Shown in pieces: positions 15,063 to 24,410 of a stretch of DNA of 64,000 bases. The translations under genes and the position numbers were made by a program. The stretch covers positions 106,812 through 170,811 of the forward strand of contig NZ_KB907807.1 in the NCBI RefSeq assembly GCF_000382225.1. Reading direction: 5' to 3'. Numbering within the stretch: the first letter of the stretch is position 1; each line of letters opens with the position of its first letter. The notes under the pieces were generated by a model, which did no database searches, had not been told where the DNA came from, and saw only the letters and a list, made by a program, of their open reading frames with translations. Origin of the DNA: Hymenobacter aerophilus DSM 13606. GTDB taxonomy: Bacteria; Bacteroidota; Bacteroidia; Cytophagales; Hymenobacteraceae.

Positions 15063-18038
15063 ATGCGTAATAAAGGACTCATCATCACGCTGACAGTTAT
15101 TCTGTCGGCGTTGTGCATTTACTTTCTCTCGCTGACGCTCATTTCGCGGAGCGTGCAGCGCGATGCCGAGCGCTACGCCACGCGCGGCGGCCAGATCGTG
15201 GAAAAACAGCGCCAGCACTACCTCGATTCGGTGTGGCGCGCGCCCGTGTTCGGGCCGCTTACTTATAAGGAGGTGCGGCAGTCGGAGCTGGGCCTGGGCC
15301 TGGACCTGAACGGCGGCATGCACCTGACGCTGGAAGTGTCGCCGGTGGAAATTGTGCGCGCCATGAGCGGCAAGAGCAAGGACGCCAACTTCAACAAGGC
15401 CATGACGCAGGCCGAGGCCCTGCAGCGCACCAACCCGGGCACGCCTTTCACTACGCTGTTTGCCCAGTCGTTCCGCTCGGTAGCGCCCAACGATAAGCTG
15501 GCGCGCATTTTTGCCAACACCATCAACAAGGGCGCTATCGACATCAACTCGTCGGACGACAAGGTTATCGGCGAAATCAACAAGCAGATTGAGGAGGCCA
15601 TCGACCGCTCGTTCGATATTCTGCGCACTCGTATCGACAAGTTCGGCACCAGCCAGCCCAGCATTCAGCGGGTAAAAGGCACCGGCCGCATTCAGATTGA
15701 GCTGCCCGGCGTGGATAACCCCGACCGCGTGCGCAAGCTCGTGCAGGGCCAGGCCAAGCTGGAGTTCTGGGAAGTATGGCGCCAGGATGAATTTGCGCCC
15801 TACCTCAACCAGCTCAACCAGGTGCTGAGCGCCAAAGAAGCTGCCGCCGCGCCGGCCGCCGCTGCTGCCACCACCGCCGGCACTGCTCCTACCGCTGCTG
15901 CTGCCGGCGACACCTCGGCCCTGGCCCGCCAGCTGGCCCAGAAAAACACCGCCGCCGCTAAAACCGACACCGCGGCCCTGGCCCAGAAAAATGTGTTGGG
16001 CAGCCTGTTCACGATGCCCGGCACGCTGGGTGCCAACATCCGCGACACGGCCCGCGTGAATGCTGTGCTGCACAGCGCCGACACCCGCGCCGTGCTGCCC
16101 TCCAACCTGACGCTGATGTGGGGCGTGAAGCCCGACGTGATTGACGGCCAGGAGTACCTGCAGCTCTACGCCATCCGCAAGAGCCGCGACATGGAAGCGC
16201 CCATCGGCGGCGAAGTTATTTCGGATGCCCGCGGCGACTTCAGCCAGCAGGGCGGCGGCGCCGAGGTGTCGATGCAGATGAACTCGAACGGCGCCCGCAA
16301 GTGGCAGCGCCTGACGGCCGCCAACATCGGCCGCCAGGTAGCCATCGTGCTCGACGACTACGTGTATTCGGCCCCCGTGGTGCAGGCCGAAATTGCCGGT
16401 GGCAACTCCAGCATTTCGGGCAATTTCACCATCGAGGAAGCCCAGGACCTGGCCAGCGTGCTGAAAGCCGGTAAGCTGCCCGCTCCTACCCGCATTGTGG
16501 AAGAAGCCGTGGTAGGCCCCTCGCTGGGCCAGGAAGCCACCAACCAGGGCCTGTACTCCACGCTCGGCGGCCTGCTGATTATCATGGCCTTTATGGCGGC
16601 TTACTACGGCCGCGCCGGCATCGTGGCCGACGCCGTGCTGCTGTTCAACCTGTTCCTGATTATGGGCATTCTGGCCCAGTTCAGCTTCGCCCTCACGCTG
16701 CCCGGCATTGCCGGTCTGCTGCTCGTAATTGCGGCTTCGGTAGACGCCAACGTGCTTATTTTCGAGCGAATCCGCGAGGAAATGGACCACGGCCTGCAGC
16801 CCAAGGACGCCATCAACAAAGGCTACTCGCGGGCTTTCTCCGCCATCTTCGACGCCAACGTCACCACGCTGATTATTGCCACCATCCTGTTCATTTTCGG
16901 TACGGGTCCGGTGCAAAACTTCGCCATCACGCTGCTGATTGGCGTGTTCACCTCGTTCCTGTCGGCCGTGTACATTTCGCGCCTGATTATCGAGTGGATG
17001 GTGAAAGGAAAGGAAACCACTTCGCTGACCTTCAGCACGTTCCTGTCGCGCAACCTGTTCAAAAACGTCAACTTCGACATTATGGGCAAGCGCAAGCTGG
17101 CCTACCTCTTCTCGACCGTTTTCATTCTGATTGGTTTCGGGCTGATGTACGTGCAGGGCGGCCCCAACCTGGGCGTCGACTTCCGCGGCGGCCGGGCTTA
17201 CGTTGTGAGCTTCGATAAGGCCGTAGTGGCTTCCGATGCCCGCGACATGCTCACCAAGGACTACTTTGCCGGCACTGGCACCGAGGCCAAAACCTTTGGC
17301 GCCAGCAACCGCCTGCGCATCACGACCGGCTACCTGGCCGACGACGAGAGCGTAGCGGCCGACGACAAAGTGAAAACGGCGCTGCTTACCGGCCTCAACG
17401 CCAAATACGGCGCCCTGAATCCCAAAATCGAGAGCACCGCGAAAGTGGGCGCCACCATTGCCGACGACATCAAGCGGACGTCGGTGCTGAGTCTGGGCCT
17501 CACGCTGCTGGCCATTTTCGTGTACGTGCTCTTCCGGTTCGAGAAGTGGCAGTACTCGATGGCGGCGGTAGTGGCTTTGTTCCACGATGCGCTCATCGTT
17601 ATTGCGTCGTTCCCGATTGCGCGGGCCTTCGGCCTCAACTACGAGATGGACCAGGTATTCGTGGCCGCCATCCTGACGACCATCGGCTTCTCGATGAACG
17701 ACACCATCGTTATCTACGACCGAATCAGGGAATATCTGCAGGAAAACAAGCACCTCTCGTTCAATCAGGTGGTAAACCCGGCCCTGAACAGCACGTTCTC
17801 GCGCACCATGATTACGTTCACCACCGTGTTCCTGGTAATGCTGGTGCTCTACATCTTCGGGGGCGAAACGCTGCGCTCGTTCTCCTTCGCCATGCTGCTC
17901 GGTGTGGTGTTCGGCACCTACTCGTCGCTATTCATTGCCGCCGGCCTGATTGTCGACACCTACGGCCGCAAGGACAAGACCCCGCTGGGCGACACCGGCG
18001 AAGTTGGAGTTCCCAAACTGAGCACCTCGCACACCTGA
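15063..18038 (+). CDS. secDF: Protein translocase subunit SecDF (fused)
   Basis: 991 aa from ATG 15063 (RNKGLIITLTVILSALCIYF). It uses the proton-motive force to pull preproteins out of the SecYEG channel. The SecD half has LDLNGGMHLTLEV and six membrane helices (GLLLVIAASVDANVLIFERI); the SecF half begins near VNFDIMGKRK and has LGVDFRGGRAYVV and GFSMNDTIVIYDRI. Fusion into one chain is usual in Bacteroidota. The periplasmic SecD domain carries an Ala/Thr-rich low-complexity insertion at about residues 260-310. The stop codon is the outer edge of the inverted repeat 18039-18266. Confidence 0.97.
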   Translation: MRNKGLIITLTVILSALCIYFLSLTLISRSVQRDAERYATRGGQIVEKQRQHYLDSVWRAPVFGPLTYKEVRQSELGLGLDLNGGMHLTLEVSPVEIVRAMSGKSKDANFNKAMTQAEALQRTNPGTPFTTLFAQSFRSVAPNDKLARIFANTINKGAIDINSSDDKVIGEINKQIEEAIDRSFDILRTRIDKFGTSQPSIQRVKGTGRIQIELPGVDNPDRVRKLVQGQAKLEFWEVWRQDEFAPYLNQLNQVLSAKEAAAAPAAAAATTAGTAPTAAAAGDTSALARQLAQKNTAAAKTDTAALAQKNVLGSLFTMPGTLGANIRDTARVNAVLHSADTRAVLPSNLTLMWGVKPDVIDGQEYLQLYAIRKSRDMEAPIGGEVISDARGDFSQQGGGAEVSMQMNSNGARKWQRLTAANIGRQVAIVLDDYVYSAPVVQAEIAGGNSSISGNFTIEEAQDLASVLKAGKLPAPTRIVEEAVVGPSLGQEATNQGLYSTLGGLLIIMAFMAAYYGRAGIVADAVLLFNLFLIMGILAQFSFALTLPGIAGLLLVIAASVDANVLIFERIREEMDHGLQPKDAINKGYSRAFSAIFDANVTTLIIATILFIFGTGPVQNFAITLLIGVFTSFLSAVYISRLIIEWMVKGKETTSLTFSTFLSRNLFKNVNFDIMGKRKLAYLFSTVFILIGFGLMYVQGGPNLGVDFRGGRAYVVSFDKAVVASDARDMLTKDYFAGTGTEAKTFGASNRLRITTGYLADDESVAADDKVKTALLTGLNAKYGALNPKIESTAKVGATIADDIKRTSVLSLGLTLLAIFVYVLFRFEKWQYSMAAVVALFHDALIVIASFPIARAFGLNYEMDQVFVAAILTTIGFSMNDTIVIYDRIREYLQENKHLSFNQVVNPALNSTFSRTMITFTTVFLVMLVLYIFGGETLRSFSFAMLLGVVFGTYSSLFIAAGLIVDTYGRKDKTPLGDTGEVGVPKLSTSHT

Positions 18039-18092
18039 TCACAGATGTTGCAGATGGTTGGATAGCGCAGATTCGTTCTGTAAGCTTCTGAT

Positions 18093-18140
18093 CTACCAAA
18101 GAAAGAGCCCGGCCGGTTGGTCGGGCTCTTTCTTTGGTAG
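18093..18140 (+). terminator. secDF terminator hairpin
   Basis: Perfect 19-bp stem (18093-18111 with 18122-18140) and a 10-nt loop, core AAAGAGCCCG/CGGGCTCTTT, with a T-rich right arm. Confidence 0.85.
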
Positions 18141-18177
18141 ATGGTGGAGTGCCGATTTCTCGTCCTCAGTAAAACAG

Positions 18178-18207
18178 AAAGAGCCCGACCAACCGGCCGG
18201 GCTCTTT
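18178..18207 (-). terminator. Second terminator hairpin, inverted copy of the first
   Basis: AAAGAGCCCG/CGGGCTCTTT stem. Stem and loop together are the reverse complement of the core of the hairpin at 18093-18140, so it probably serves nfu on the minus strand. Confidence 0.8.
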
Positions 18208-18266
18208 GTATCTTAGGTGGGTTGACGCCTACATCTGCGGCATCCACTCATCTGCAACATCTGTGA

Positions 18267-18890
18267 TTAGATGGTGATGCCTTCGGCTACCACGCTCTGC
18301 ACCTCGGGCACCATGCGCTTGAGCAGGTTTTCGATGCCCGACTTGAGCGTAACGGTGGCCGAGGGGCAGCCCGAGCACGAGCCCTGCAGGTTCACGGTCA
18401 CGATGCCCTCATGGTAGCTTTTGAAGGTGATATTGCCGCCGTCCTGCTCCACGGCGGGGCGCACGTAGTTATCGAGCAGGTCGATGATTTTCTGGCTGGT
18501 AGCCTGGTCGGCCTCCGAGGCGTTGGCGGGCGCGGCCGATGCCTGCGCCTGCTGCTCGGCGGCGGGGTCGACGGTGAAAATGGGGCCGTTGGCCTCGATG
18601 TACGACTTAAGGAAGGTGCGCAGCTCCGGAATCAGCTGGGCCCACTGGTGGTCGGTGCTCTTGGTGATGGTAACGAAGTTCTGGGCGATGAATACGCGGC
18701 CCACATAATCGAAATTGAACAGCTCCTGGGCCAGCGGCGAGTTAACGGCGGCTTCCAGGGTCGGGTAATCCACGCTCACCCCATCAGCCAAAAGCTGGGC
18801 GTTGAGCACGAATTTCATGGATTCGGGGTTGGGCGAGGCCTCGGCGTAAATGGAAACCGGGCCGGCGGGGGCAGTGAGTTGTTCAGCCAT
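18267..18890 (-). CDS. Nfu-type Fe-S cluster scaffold/carrier protein
   Basis: 207 aa from ATG 18890 (MAEQLTAPAGPVSIYAEASP). The N-terminal half is the Nfu_N domain (NPESMKFVLNAQLL, SPLAQELFNFDYV); an Ala-rich linker follows; the C-terminal NifU domain has the cluster-binding Cys172-x-x-Cys175 in GSCSGCPSATVTLKSG. It transfers Fe-S clusters to client enzymes in the cytoplasm. A TACCTTTG promoter box lies 89 bases upstream of the start. Confidence 0.95.
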   Translation of the reverse strand: MAEQLTAPAGPVSIYAEASPNPESMKFVLNAQLLADGVSVDYPTLEAAVNSPLAQELFNFDYVGRVFIAQNFVTITKSTDHQWAQLIPELRTFLKSYIEANGPIFTVDPAAEQQAQASAAPANASEADQATSQKIIDLLDNYVRPAVEQDGGNITFKSYHEGIVTVNLQGSCSGCPSATVTLKSGIENLLKRMVPEVQSVVAEGITI

Positions 18891-18978
18891 GTTTGAAAGA
18901 CTTGGTGACAAGCGGAGAGAAAACGGGCCGTTCTGGTCGGCCTCAATACCATAAAACCGCGCGGGGCGGCAATAGTTG

Positions 18979-19007
18979 CAAAGGTAGCTTCTTTGCTTAA
19001 GCTACAA
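18979..19007 (-). promoter_or_regulatory. Candidate nfu promoter (TTG-N18-TACCTTTG)
   Basis: Minus strand: TTG at 19007-19005 and a perfect -7 box at 18986-18979, spacing 18. The -33 element lies within the GCTTGTAGCTT words of the adjacent repeat. Confidence 0.5.
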
Positions 19008-19154
19008 GCTTTAAGCCGCAAGCTACAAGCTGATGTTGAACGTCAGCCTGCTGATGCCGCGGTAAGCACGACGCGGGCGGCGTAATGGCCAAGCCGCAAG
19101 CTATAAGCGGATGTTGAACGTCAGCTTGTAGCTTGCAGCCTGAAGCTTGTAGCC
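19000..19154. repeat. AAGCTACAAGC word cluster with a 30-base direct repeat
   Basis: Words of the CAAGCTACAAGC type occur at both ends in opposite orientation. A segment beginning CCGCAAGCTA and ending GATGTTGAACGTCAGC is present twice in direct orientation, at about 19016-19047 and 19093-19124, with three differences. Confidence 0.7.
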
Positions 19155-19177
19155 CCAGTGCCCCAGTAGCCCCAATT

Positions 19178-20536
19178 ATGTCCCGCCTGACTGCCGCCCT
19201 GTTTCGCCCCGTTGACATTGCCTGGCTGGTGTATTTCCGGCTGGGCGTGGGCTTTTTGCTGGCCCTGGAGCACGGCGGGGCCATTCTGCTGGGGCGGGTG
19301 CGCAACTACACCGAGCCGCAATTCCACTTTCGCTACCTGGGCTGGGAGTGGCTGCCGCACCCGCCACCGGCCGGCATTTACGCTATCTACGCGCTGGTAA
19401 TGGTGGCCGGACTGGCCGTAGCCGCCGGCTGGCACTACCGCGCGGCGGCGGCCACGCTCAGCCTGAGCTACGGGGCCCTGCTGCTGCTCGAAGAAACCGA
19501 GTACATCAACCACTTCTACCTCTACGCGCTGGTAGCGGCCGTGCTGGCGGTGCTGCCCGCCCACCGCGCCGCCTCGGCCGACGTGCGCGCCGGCCGCGTG
19601 GCCCCCGCCGCCACTACCCCGGCCTGGACGCGGCTGGTGCTACTGTTTCAGATGGGGCTGGTGTACGCGCTGGCCGCGCTGGCCAAGCTCAACCCCGACT
19701 GGCTGGCGGCGCGCCCGCTCACGGTGTGGCTGGGCGCCAAGGCCCATTATCCGCTTATCGGGCCGCTACTGAGCCAGCCCACTGCGGCCTGGTTGCTGAG
19801 CTACGGCGGCATTGCCTTCGATGCGCTGGTGGTGCCGTTGCTGCTGTGGCGCCGCAGCCGGCCCTGGGCGTTTGGGGTGGCCGTGCTGTTTCACCTGACC
19901 AATGTGGTAGTGTTCGGGCTGGGTACGTTTCCGTGGTTTTCCATCCTGCTCACCAGCCTGTTTTTCGCGCCCGATTTCCCGCGCCGGCTGCCGGGCTTCG
20001 TGGGCCGCTGGTTCCGGGCGCGGGTGCCGCTGGCTACCGAGGCCGCGCAAAGTGCGCCAACAATTGCGCCGCGCCGGACCCGCTGGGTGCTGGCCGGCCT
20101 GGGTTTGTTCGTGGCGGTGCAGGTGCTGGTGCCGCTGCGCCACTTCCTGTATCCTTCCGATGTGCACTGGACCGAGGAGGGCCACCGTTTCAGCTGGCAC
20201 CTGATGCTGCGCAGCAAAACCGGCACGGCCGCGTTCCGGGTGCACCTGCCCGACGGCACCCAGGAGCTGATATGGCCAAGCAGCTACCTCACGCCCAACC
20301 AGGCCCACAAGCTCACGGCCAGCCCCGATTTACTGCTGCAGTTCGCCCACCTGCTGGCCGACGACTACCGGCGCCGGGGCCTGCCGCCGGTGGCCATCTA
20401 CTGCGAATCGAGCGTCAGCCTCAACGGCCACCCACCCCAGCCGCTCGTCAGCCCCACGCTCAACCTGCTGACGGTGCACCGCACGCTGGGCCCGGCGCCC
20501 TGGGTGCTGCCCGGCCCGGTGGCCGACGCGCGCTAA
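19178..20536 (+). CDS. HTTM-domain membrane protein (vitamin K-dependent gamma-carboxylase-like)
   Basis: 452 aa from ATG 19178. Several membrane helices precede residue 300; motifs typical of HTTM proteins are [37 protein letters not shown], and [21 protein letters not shown] soluble C-terminal part of about 140 residues follows. The family resembles the membrane domain of gamma-glutamyl carboxylase, but the bacterial reaction is not established. The 3' end overlaps the convergent aroC by 4 bases. Confidence 0.88.
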   Translation: MSRLTAALFRPVDIAWLVYFRLGVGFLLALEHGGAILLGRVRNYTEPQFHFRYLGWEWLPHPPPAGIYAIYALVMVAGLAVAAGWHYRAAAATLSLSYGALLLLEETEYINHFYLYALVAAVLAVLPAHRAASADVRAGRVAPAATTPAWTRLVLLFQMGLVYALAALAKLNPDWLAARPLTVWLGAKAHYPLIGPLLSQPTAAWLLSYGGIAFDALVVPLLLWRRSRPWAFGVAVLFHLTNVVVFGLGTFPWFSILLTSLFFAPDFPRRLPGFVGRWFRARVPLATEAAQSAPTIAPRRTRWVLAGLGLFVAVQVLVPLRHFLYPSDVHWTEEGHRFSWHLMLRSKTGTAAFRVHLPDGTQELIWPSSYLTPNQAHKLTASPDLLLQFAHLLADDYRRRGLPPVAIYCESSVSLNGHPPQPLVSPTLNLLTVHRTLGPAPWVLPGPVADAR

Positions 20537-21609
20537 ATCCGGTTGGCGCGCGCCCGCAGCAGTAAATCGGCCAGTACGAGGCTGGTCATGGCATCCACGA
20601 TGGGCACGGCGCGGGGCAGCACGCAGGGGTCGTGGCGGCCGCGGCCGGCCAGCGTAACGGCCGCGCCCTGGTCGTTGATGGTGCTTTGGGGCTGCAGAAT
20701 GGTCGCCACGGGCTTGAAGGCGACCCGGAAATACACATCCTGCCCGTTGCTGATGCCGCCCTGCACGCCGCCCGAGTGGTTGGTGCGGGTGCGCACGCGG
20801 CCGGTTTCGTCGGTATAGAACTCGTCGTTGTGCTCGGAGCCGAACAGCAGCGTGCCGGCAAAGCCCGAGCCGTACTCGAAGCCCTTCACGGCGTTGATGC
20901 CCAGCATGGCCCGGCCCAGCTCGGCGTGCAGCTTATCGAATACCGGCTCGCCGAGGCCCGCCGGCAGGCCCCGCACCACACCCGTTACCAGCCCGCCCAC
21001 CGTGTCGTGCCGGTCGCGGGTCTGGCGGATAAGCTCGGCCATACGCGCGGCCGTTTCGGGGTGCGGGCATCGCACGGGGTTGGTGTCAATTAACCCCAAA
21101 TCCAGCGCCTCGTAGCTCACCGGCACGGCCACGGCCCCCACCTGCGACACGTAACTATCCACCTGAATAGCGTGCTGGTTGAGCAGCTGCTGGGCCACGG
21201 CACCGGCGGCTACGCGGGCGGCCGTTTCGCGGGCCGAGCTGCGGCCGCCGCCCCGGAAGTCGCGCCGGCCGTACTTCTGGTCGTAGGTGTAGTCGGCGTG
21301 CGAGGGGCGGTAGGCGTGCTCGATGTGCGAGTAGTCGTGGCTGTGCTGGTCCTGGTTGCGAATGTAGAGGCTGATGGGCGTGCCGGTGGTTTCACCCCGG
21401 AAGATGCCCGACTGCACCTCCACCCGGTCGGCCTCGGAGCGCGGCGTCGTCAGGTCCGACTGCCCCGGCCGCCGCCGGTCCAGCGCCGCCTGAATCTGCG
21501 CGTCGCTCACGGCCAGCCCCGCCGGGCACCCATCAATCACCACCCCAATCCCCGGCCCATGCGACTCGCCAAACGTGGTAATGCGAAACAGGCGGCCGAA
21601 CGTGTTCAT
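20533..21609 (-). CDS. aroC: Chorismate synthase
   Basis: 358 aa. It makes chorismate from EPSP with reduced FMN, the last common step of aromatic synthesis. Family signatures: [57 protein letters not shown], and [18 protein letters not shown]. Full length. No other aro genes are nearby. Its upstream region is a word-type inverted repeat that contains REP-like copy D. Confidence 0.97.
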   Translation of the reverse strand: MNTFGRLFRITTFGESHGPGIGVVIDGCPAGLAVSDAQIQAALDRRRPGQSDLTTPRSEADRVEVQSGIFRGETTGTPISLYIRNQDQHSHDYSHIEHAYRPSHADYTYDQKYGRRDFRGGGRSSARETAARVAAGAVAQQLLNQHAIQVDSYVSQVGAVAVPVSYEALDLGLIDTNPVRCPHPETAARMAELIRQTRDRHDTVGGLVTGVVRGLPAGLGEPVFDKLHAELGRAMLGINAVKGFEYGSGFAGTLLFGSEHNDEFYTDETGRVRTRTNHSGGVQGGISNGQDVYFRVAFKPVATILQPQSTINDQGAAVTLAGRGRHDPCVLPRAVPIVDAMTSLVLADLLLRARANRI

Positions 21610-21649
21610 ACGGTGATTTGGTGAGGTGGTGATTTGGCGAATGAGTGGG

Positions 21650-21657
21650 CGAAGGTA
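21650..21657 (-). promoter_or_regulatory. Candidate -7 box TACCTTCG for aroC
   Basis: One mismatch from TAnnTTTG on the minus strand, 41 bases before the aroC start. It directly abuts the first base of REP-like copy D. Confidence 0.35.
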
Positions 21658-21756
21658 AGAACGTCATTCCGACGAAGGAGGAATCTCGCGTGCAATGGTA
21701 ACGTCAGGTCTACTACTTCAGCAAGCGAGATTCCTCCTTCGTCGGAATGACGTTCT
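21658..21756. repeat. REP-like inverted repeat, copy D (divergent GTCATTCC form)
   Basis: Perfect 32-nt arms (21658-21689, 21725-21756). The mini-palindrome is ATTCC...GGAAT rather than ATTCT...AGAAT, but the GTCAT foot and the AATCTCGC end are kept. Confidence 0.9.
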
Positions 21757-21797
21757 CTTTTTCATTCACCAAATCACCACGTCGCCAAATCACCAAA

Positions 21798-23279
21798 TCA
21801 CCGCCTCGCTCGCCACCAGCCCCAGAGCGCGAAAACCAGCAGGGCGGCCAGAAACAGGTTGGCGTAGCGGCGCACGTCGCGGTAGATGCCGCGGGGCTGG
21901 GGCGTGCTGTCGGCGGCCGCCAGGGCCTGACGGTAGAACGGGTCGGTGGGCACGGGGCGCAGGGTGTTGGCCGTGCGCTCGGGTCCCCGCACCACGGGCC
22001 GCAGCTTCGGCCGCAGCGTGTCGTAGCGGGCGGTACTGGGGTTGAAGACGATGAGCTGAAACAGCGTATCGAGGCGCACGGGGCCGGGCTGCCGGGCTAC
22101 CAGCCGGAAGCGGAAGCTCTTGCGCCCCCCCACCCGGCCGTTCTGACGCGTGAGCGTCTGCTGCACTTCGGGGCCGTAGAGTTCGAGCCCGACCGGCGGC
22201 ACGGGCGCGGCCAGATTCACGGTGGCCAGGTTGCCCTCGCCTTCGAGCCCGAAGGTGTAGGCAAACGTGCGGCCGGTTTGGAAGCGGGTGCGGTCGAGAA
22301 ACTCCTTCAGCTCGTAGTTGCCCACCGGCACCTGGTCGCGGCGCGGGTGGGGCGGCAGCGGCACCACGGGCACCGCCAGCGGAGCCGAGCGGTAGGTTTT
22401 GTAGCCTTCGAGGCGGTTGTCGAGGCCCTCGGCGGGCTTCTTGGCCACCTTGTACTTGCGCATCTTCAGCTCGACGGCCGGAAAGGCCAGCGGCGCGGCA
22501 TTGAGCGGATACAGTTCGGCTTCCCAGAGGCGGTAGCGCAGAAATGGCTTGCCGCCCACCGTCACGTTTTCGGGCACCACTTCCTGCTCGTCGAAGCTTT
22601 CCTCCCACACCGTGCGCTGGCGCAACTGCCGGATGATGCCCGGCAATTGGCCCGCGAAATCGTAGAAATCGAGCACGGCCTGGTCTTCGGGCCGCAGGTA
22701 GAAATACAGCGCCACGTGCAGGCCCTCGCCTACAAACACCCGCGGCTTATCGGTGGCCACGGTCAGAAAGGCCTGATCCTGGGGCTCCACGTAGTCCTGG
22801 GGTTTGGGCTTGCCGAAAAGCTGGTCGAGCAGGCCCAGGCCCTGCAGCGGCGCGGTGCCGCCGGGCGCGGGCGGCGCGGCGGCCTGCTGCGGCCCCACCG
22901 TCAGCGTGGCCCCTGCCGACTCCAGCGTCAGCCCATTCACTTTCATGCTGAAGGGCTTGATTTCAAACTCGCCCTCAGCAAAAGCGGCGTAGCGCTGCGT
23001 GATGGTCAGCTCGGTGAACTGCTGGCCGCCCACGATGCGCGTGGTGGTGGTGCTCGACTTGCCGCTTTTCTTGAAGCCCTCCAGATCGGGGAAGGCCGAG
23101 TAGCGCTCCAGCGGGGCGCCGCGCAGCCGGAAGCTGATGGTGTAGTATTCGTTGAGCGGAATCGCGCTCGGGCCCAGTTCAATATCAGCGGCAGCGGCAG
23201 TGGGTGGGCTTGGCTGCGCACGGGCCCCGGGGGCCGCCAGCAGCAGTATCCAGCAAAACAAAACCAATACTACGCGCAT
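21798..23279 (-). CDS. batD: BatD-family protein
   Basis: 493 aa from ATG 23279, which starts a signal peptide (RVVLVLFCWILLLAAPGARA). The long beta-rich periplasmic region (LGPSAIPLNEYYTISFRLRG, GGQQFTELTITQRYAAFAEG) matches BatD ('oxygen tolerance') and a C-terminal helix (LFLAALLVFALWGWW) anchors it in the inner membrane. BatD normally works with MoxR, BatA and BatB, proposed to aid envelope integrity. Here it stands alone; a moxR homologue is 32 kb away at 55409. Confidence 0.88.
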   Translation of the reverse strand: MRVVLVLFCWILLLAAPGARAQPSPPTAAAADIELGPSAIPLNEYYTISFRLRGAPLERYSAFPDLEGFKKSGKSSTTTTRIVGGQQFTELTITQRYAAFAEGEFEIKPFSMKVNGLTLESAGATLTVGPQQAAAPPAPGGTAPLQGLGLLDQLFGKPKPQDYVEPQDQAFLTVATDKPRVFVGEGLHVALYFYLRPEDQAVLDFYDFAGQLPGIIRQLRQRTVWEESFDEQEVVPENVTVGGKPFLRYRLWEAELYPLNAAPLAFPAVELKMRKYKVAKKPAEGLDNRLEGYKTYRSAPLAVPVVPLPPHPRRDQVPVGNYELKEFLDRTRFQTGRTFAYTFGLEGEGNLATVNLAAPVPPVGLELYGPEVQQTLTRQNGRVGGRKSFRFRLVARQPGPVRLDTLFQLIVFNPSTARYDTLRPKLRPVVRGPERTANTLRPVPTDPFYRQALAAADSTPQPRGIYRDVRRYANLFLAALLVFALWGWWRARR

Positions 23280-23645
23280 GGGGCCCAACTTCAGCGGGTG
23301 GGTTTCAAAGCTACGAAAAACTGGTTTGGGCCGCTTTTTCGGCTCTGCAGCTGGTGGCGCACAAATTAGGTTGTTGGTCTGAGCCTGCTTGTTGGGCACC
23401 CTAAATTAGATTCATCTAAAAATTAAGTGTAACTCCAAATAAAAAAAGTTATATTCTATTTATCAGTGGGTTATGATTCATATTATACATAATTCGGGCA
23501 TTTATCAATCCACTGCTGAGTTGGCGCCGTAACTCAACGCAACAAATACCCTCCAGCTTACCAGGATGGAAGTTATTGGTTTTCAAATTACTGCCTGATG
23601 GCGGGCAGACCCTTATTGCCTTTTTTCACCCAAACTTATTTCCCA
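23280..23645. other. AT-rich divergent intergenic region
   Basis: 366 bases between batD and the first ferritin-like gene, markedly AT-rich from about 23400 to 23510. No open frame looks coding. It contains a small hairpin TGAGTT/AACTCA at about 23517-23536. A likely site for control of the ferritin-like cluster, but no defined operator was recognised. Confidence 0.6.
23306..23313 (-). promoter_or_regulatory. Candidate -7 box TAGCTTTG for batD
   Basis: Perfect TAnnTTTG match on the minus strand, 27 bases before the batD start. Confidence 0.45.
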
Positions 23646-24380
23646 ATGTCCAACATCAAGCAAAATGCCAGCGAAGAGGCGGAATTCGCCAAGCCGCTGT
23701 ACACGCCCATCAAGCGGCGCTCGTTCTTCATGTACGCCGGCGCCACGGCCGGTGCCACGGCCCTGCTGCTCTCGGGCTGCGACGACGACGAAAACACCAA
23801 TGTGGTGCCCAACGACGGCACCATCAGCCTGGGCTCGGGCGACGTGGGCGTGCTCAACTACGCTTACGCCCTGGAGCAGCTCGAAGCCGCGTTCTACGCC
23901 CAGGTAAAGGCTACCCCAGCTATTGATTTTGCGGACGTGGAGAAGAATTACTTTAATCAGGTAGCGGCCCACGAAGCCATTCACCGCGACTTTTTCAAGG
24001 CTGCCATCACCCGCGATGCGCCCAACCAGATTATCCCAACCCTGACGGCGGCTGACTTGAACTTCAGTTCCATTGATTTCACCAAGCGCGCTTCGGTGCT
24101 GGGTGCTGCCAAGGCCTTCGAGGACCTGGGCGTAGCCGCCTACAACGGTGCCGGCAAGTACATCAAGAAGGCGGATTACCTGGTAATTGCCGGCAAAATT
24201 GTATCGGTGGAAGCCCGCCACGCCGCTTATGTGCGCGACCTGATTTCCAACGGCTCGTTTGCCAATGAGGAAGTAGTTGATTCTATGGGCTTGGACAAGG
24301 CCATGGAGCCGGTCGAAGTTATCACGGCTGCTTCGGGCTACCTCAAAGTGAAGCTCGACGCTTCGAAAGTCGGCAAGTAA
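23646..24380 (+). CDS. Tat-exported lipoprotein with ferritin-like domain (pair 1, first gene)
   Basis: 244 aa from ATG 23646. Near residues 25-45 it has a twin arginine (KRRSFFMYAGATAGATALL) followed by a lipobox LLSGC, so it is probably exported folded and lipid-anchored. The mature part is a ferritin-like helical bundle: NYAYALEQLEAAFYAQV, AHEAIHRDFFKAAI, and EARHAAYVRDL supply the Glu/His metal-ligand pattern. Similar proteins are annotated as desiccation- or stress-related in Bacteroidota; the function is inferred. It is followed after 30 bases by its partner gene. Confidence 0.85.
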   Translation: MSNIKQNASEEAEFAKPLYTPIKRRSFFMYAGATAGATALLLSGCDDDENTNVVPNDGTISLGSGDVGVLNYAYALEQLEAAFYAQVKATPAIDFADVEKNYFNQVAAHEAIHRDFFKAAITRDAPNQIIPTLTAADLNFSSIDFTKRASVLGAAKAFEDLGVAAYNGAGKYIKKADYLVIAGKIVSVEARHAAYVRDLISNGSFANEEVVDSMGLDKAMEPVEVITAASGYLKVKLDASKVGK

Positions 24381-24410
24381 TTCCTCCCTTCCTTTTAACG
24401 AGACTTCATC

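Larger units (their letters stand above)
18036..18269. repeat. Stop-anchored inverted repeat between secDF and nfu
   Basis: After the secDF TGA the sequence is TCACAGATGTTGCAGATG; after the nfu TAA on the other strand the same 18 bases occur. Inside lie two oppositely oriented copies of a terminator hairpin. Confidence 0.9.
21612..21805. repeat. Word-type inverted repeat (GGTGATTTGG) enclosing REP-like copy D
   Basis: Left words GGTGATTTGGTG at about 21612-21640; right words CACCAAATCACC at about 21767-21804. The right arm runs into the batD gene, whose TGA stop lies inside a GGTGATTTGG word. Confidence 0.85.

Noticed and set aside
15051..17753. Long open frame antisense to secDF (about 900 codons)
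   Set aside because: It is an artefact of high GC content and codon bias; composition is His/Gly/Gln/Val-rich with no domain, and it lies opposite a certain gene.
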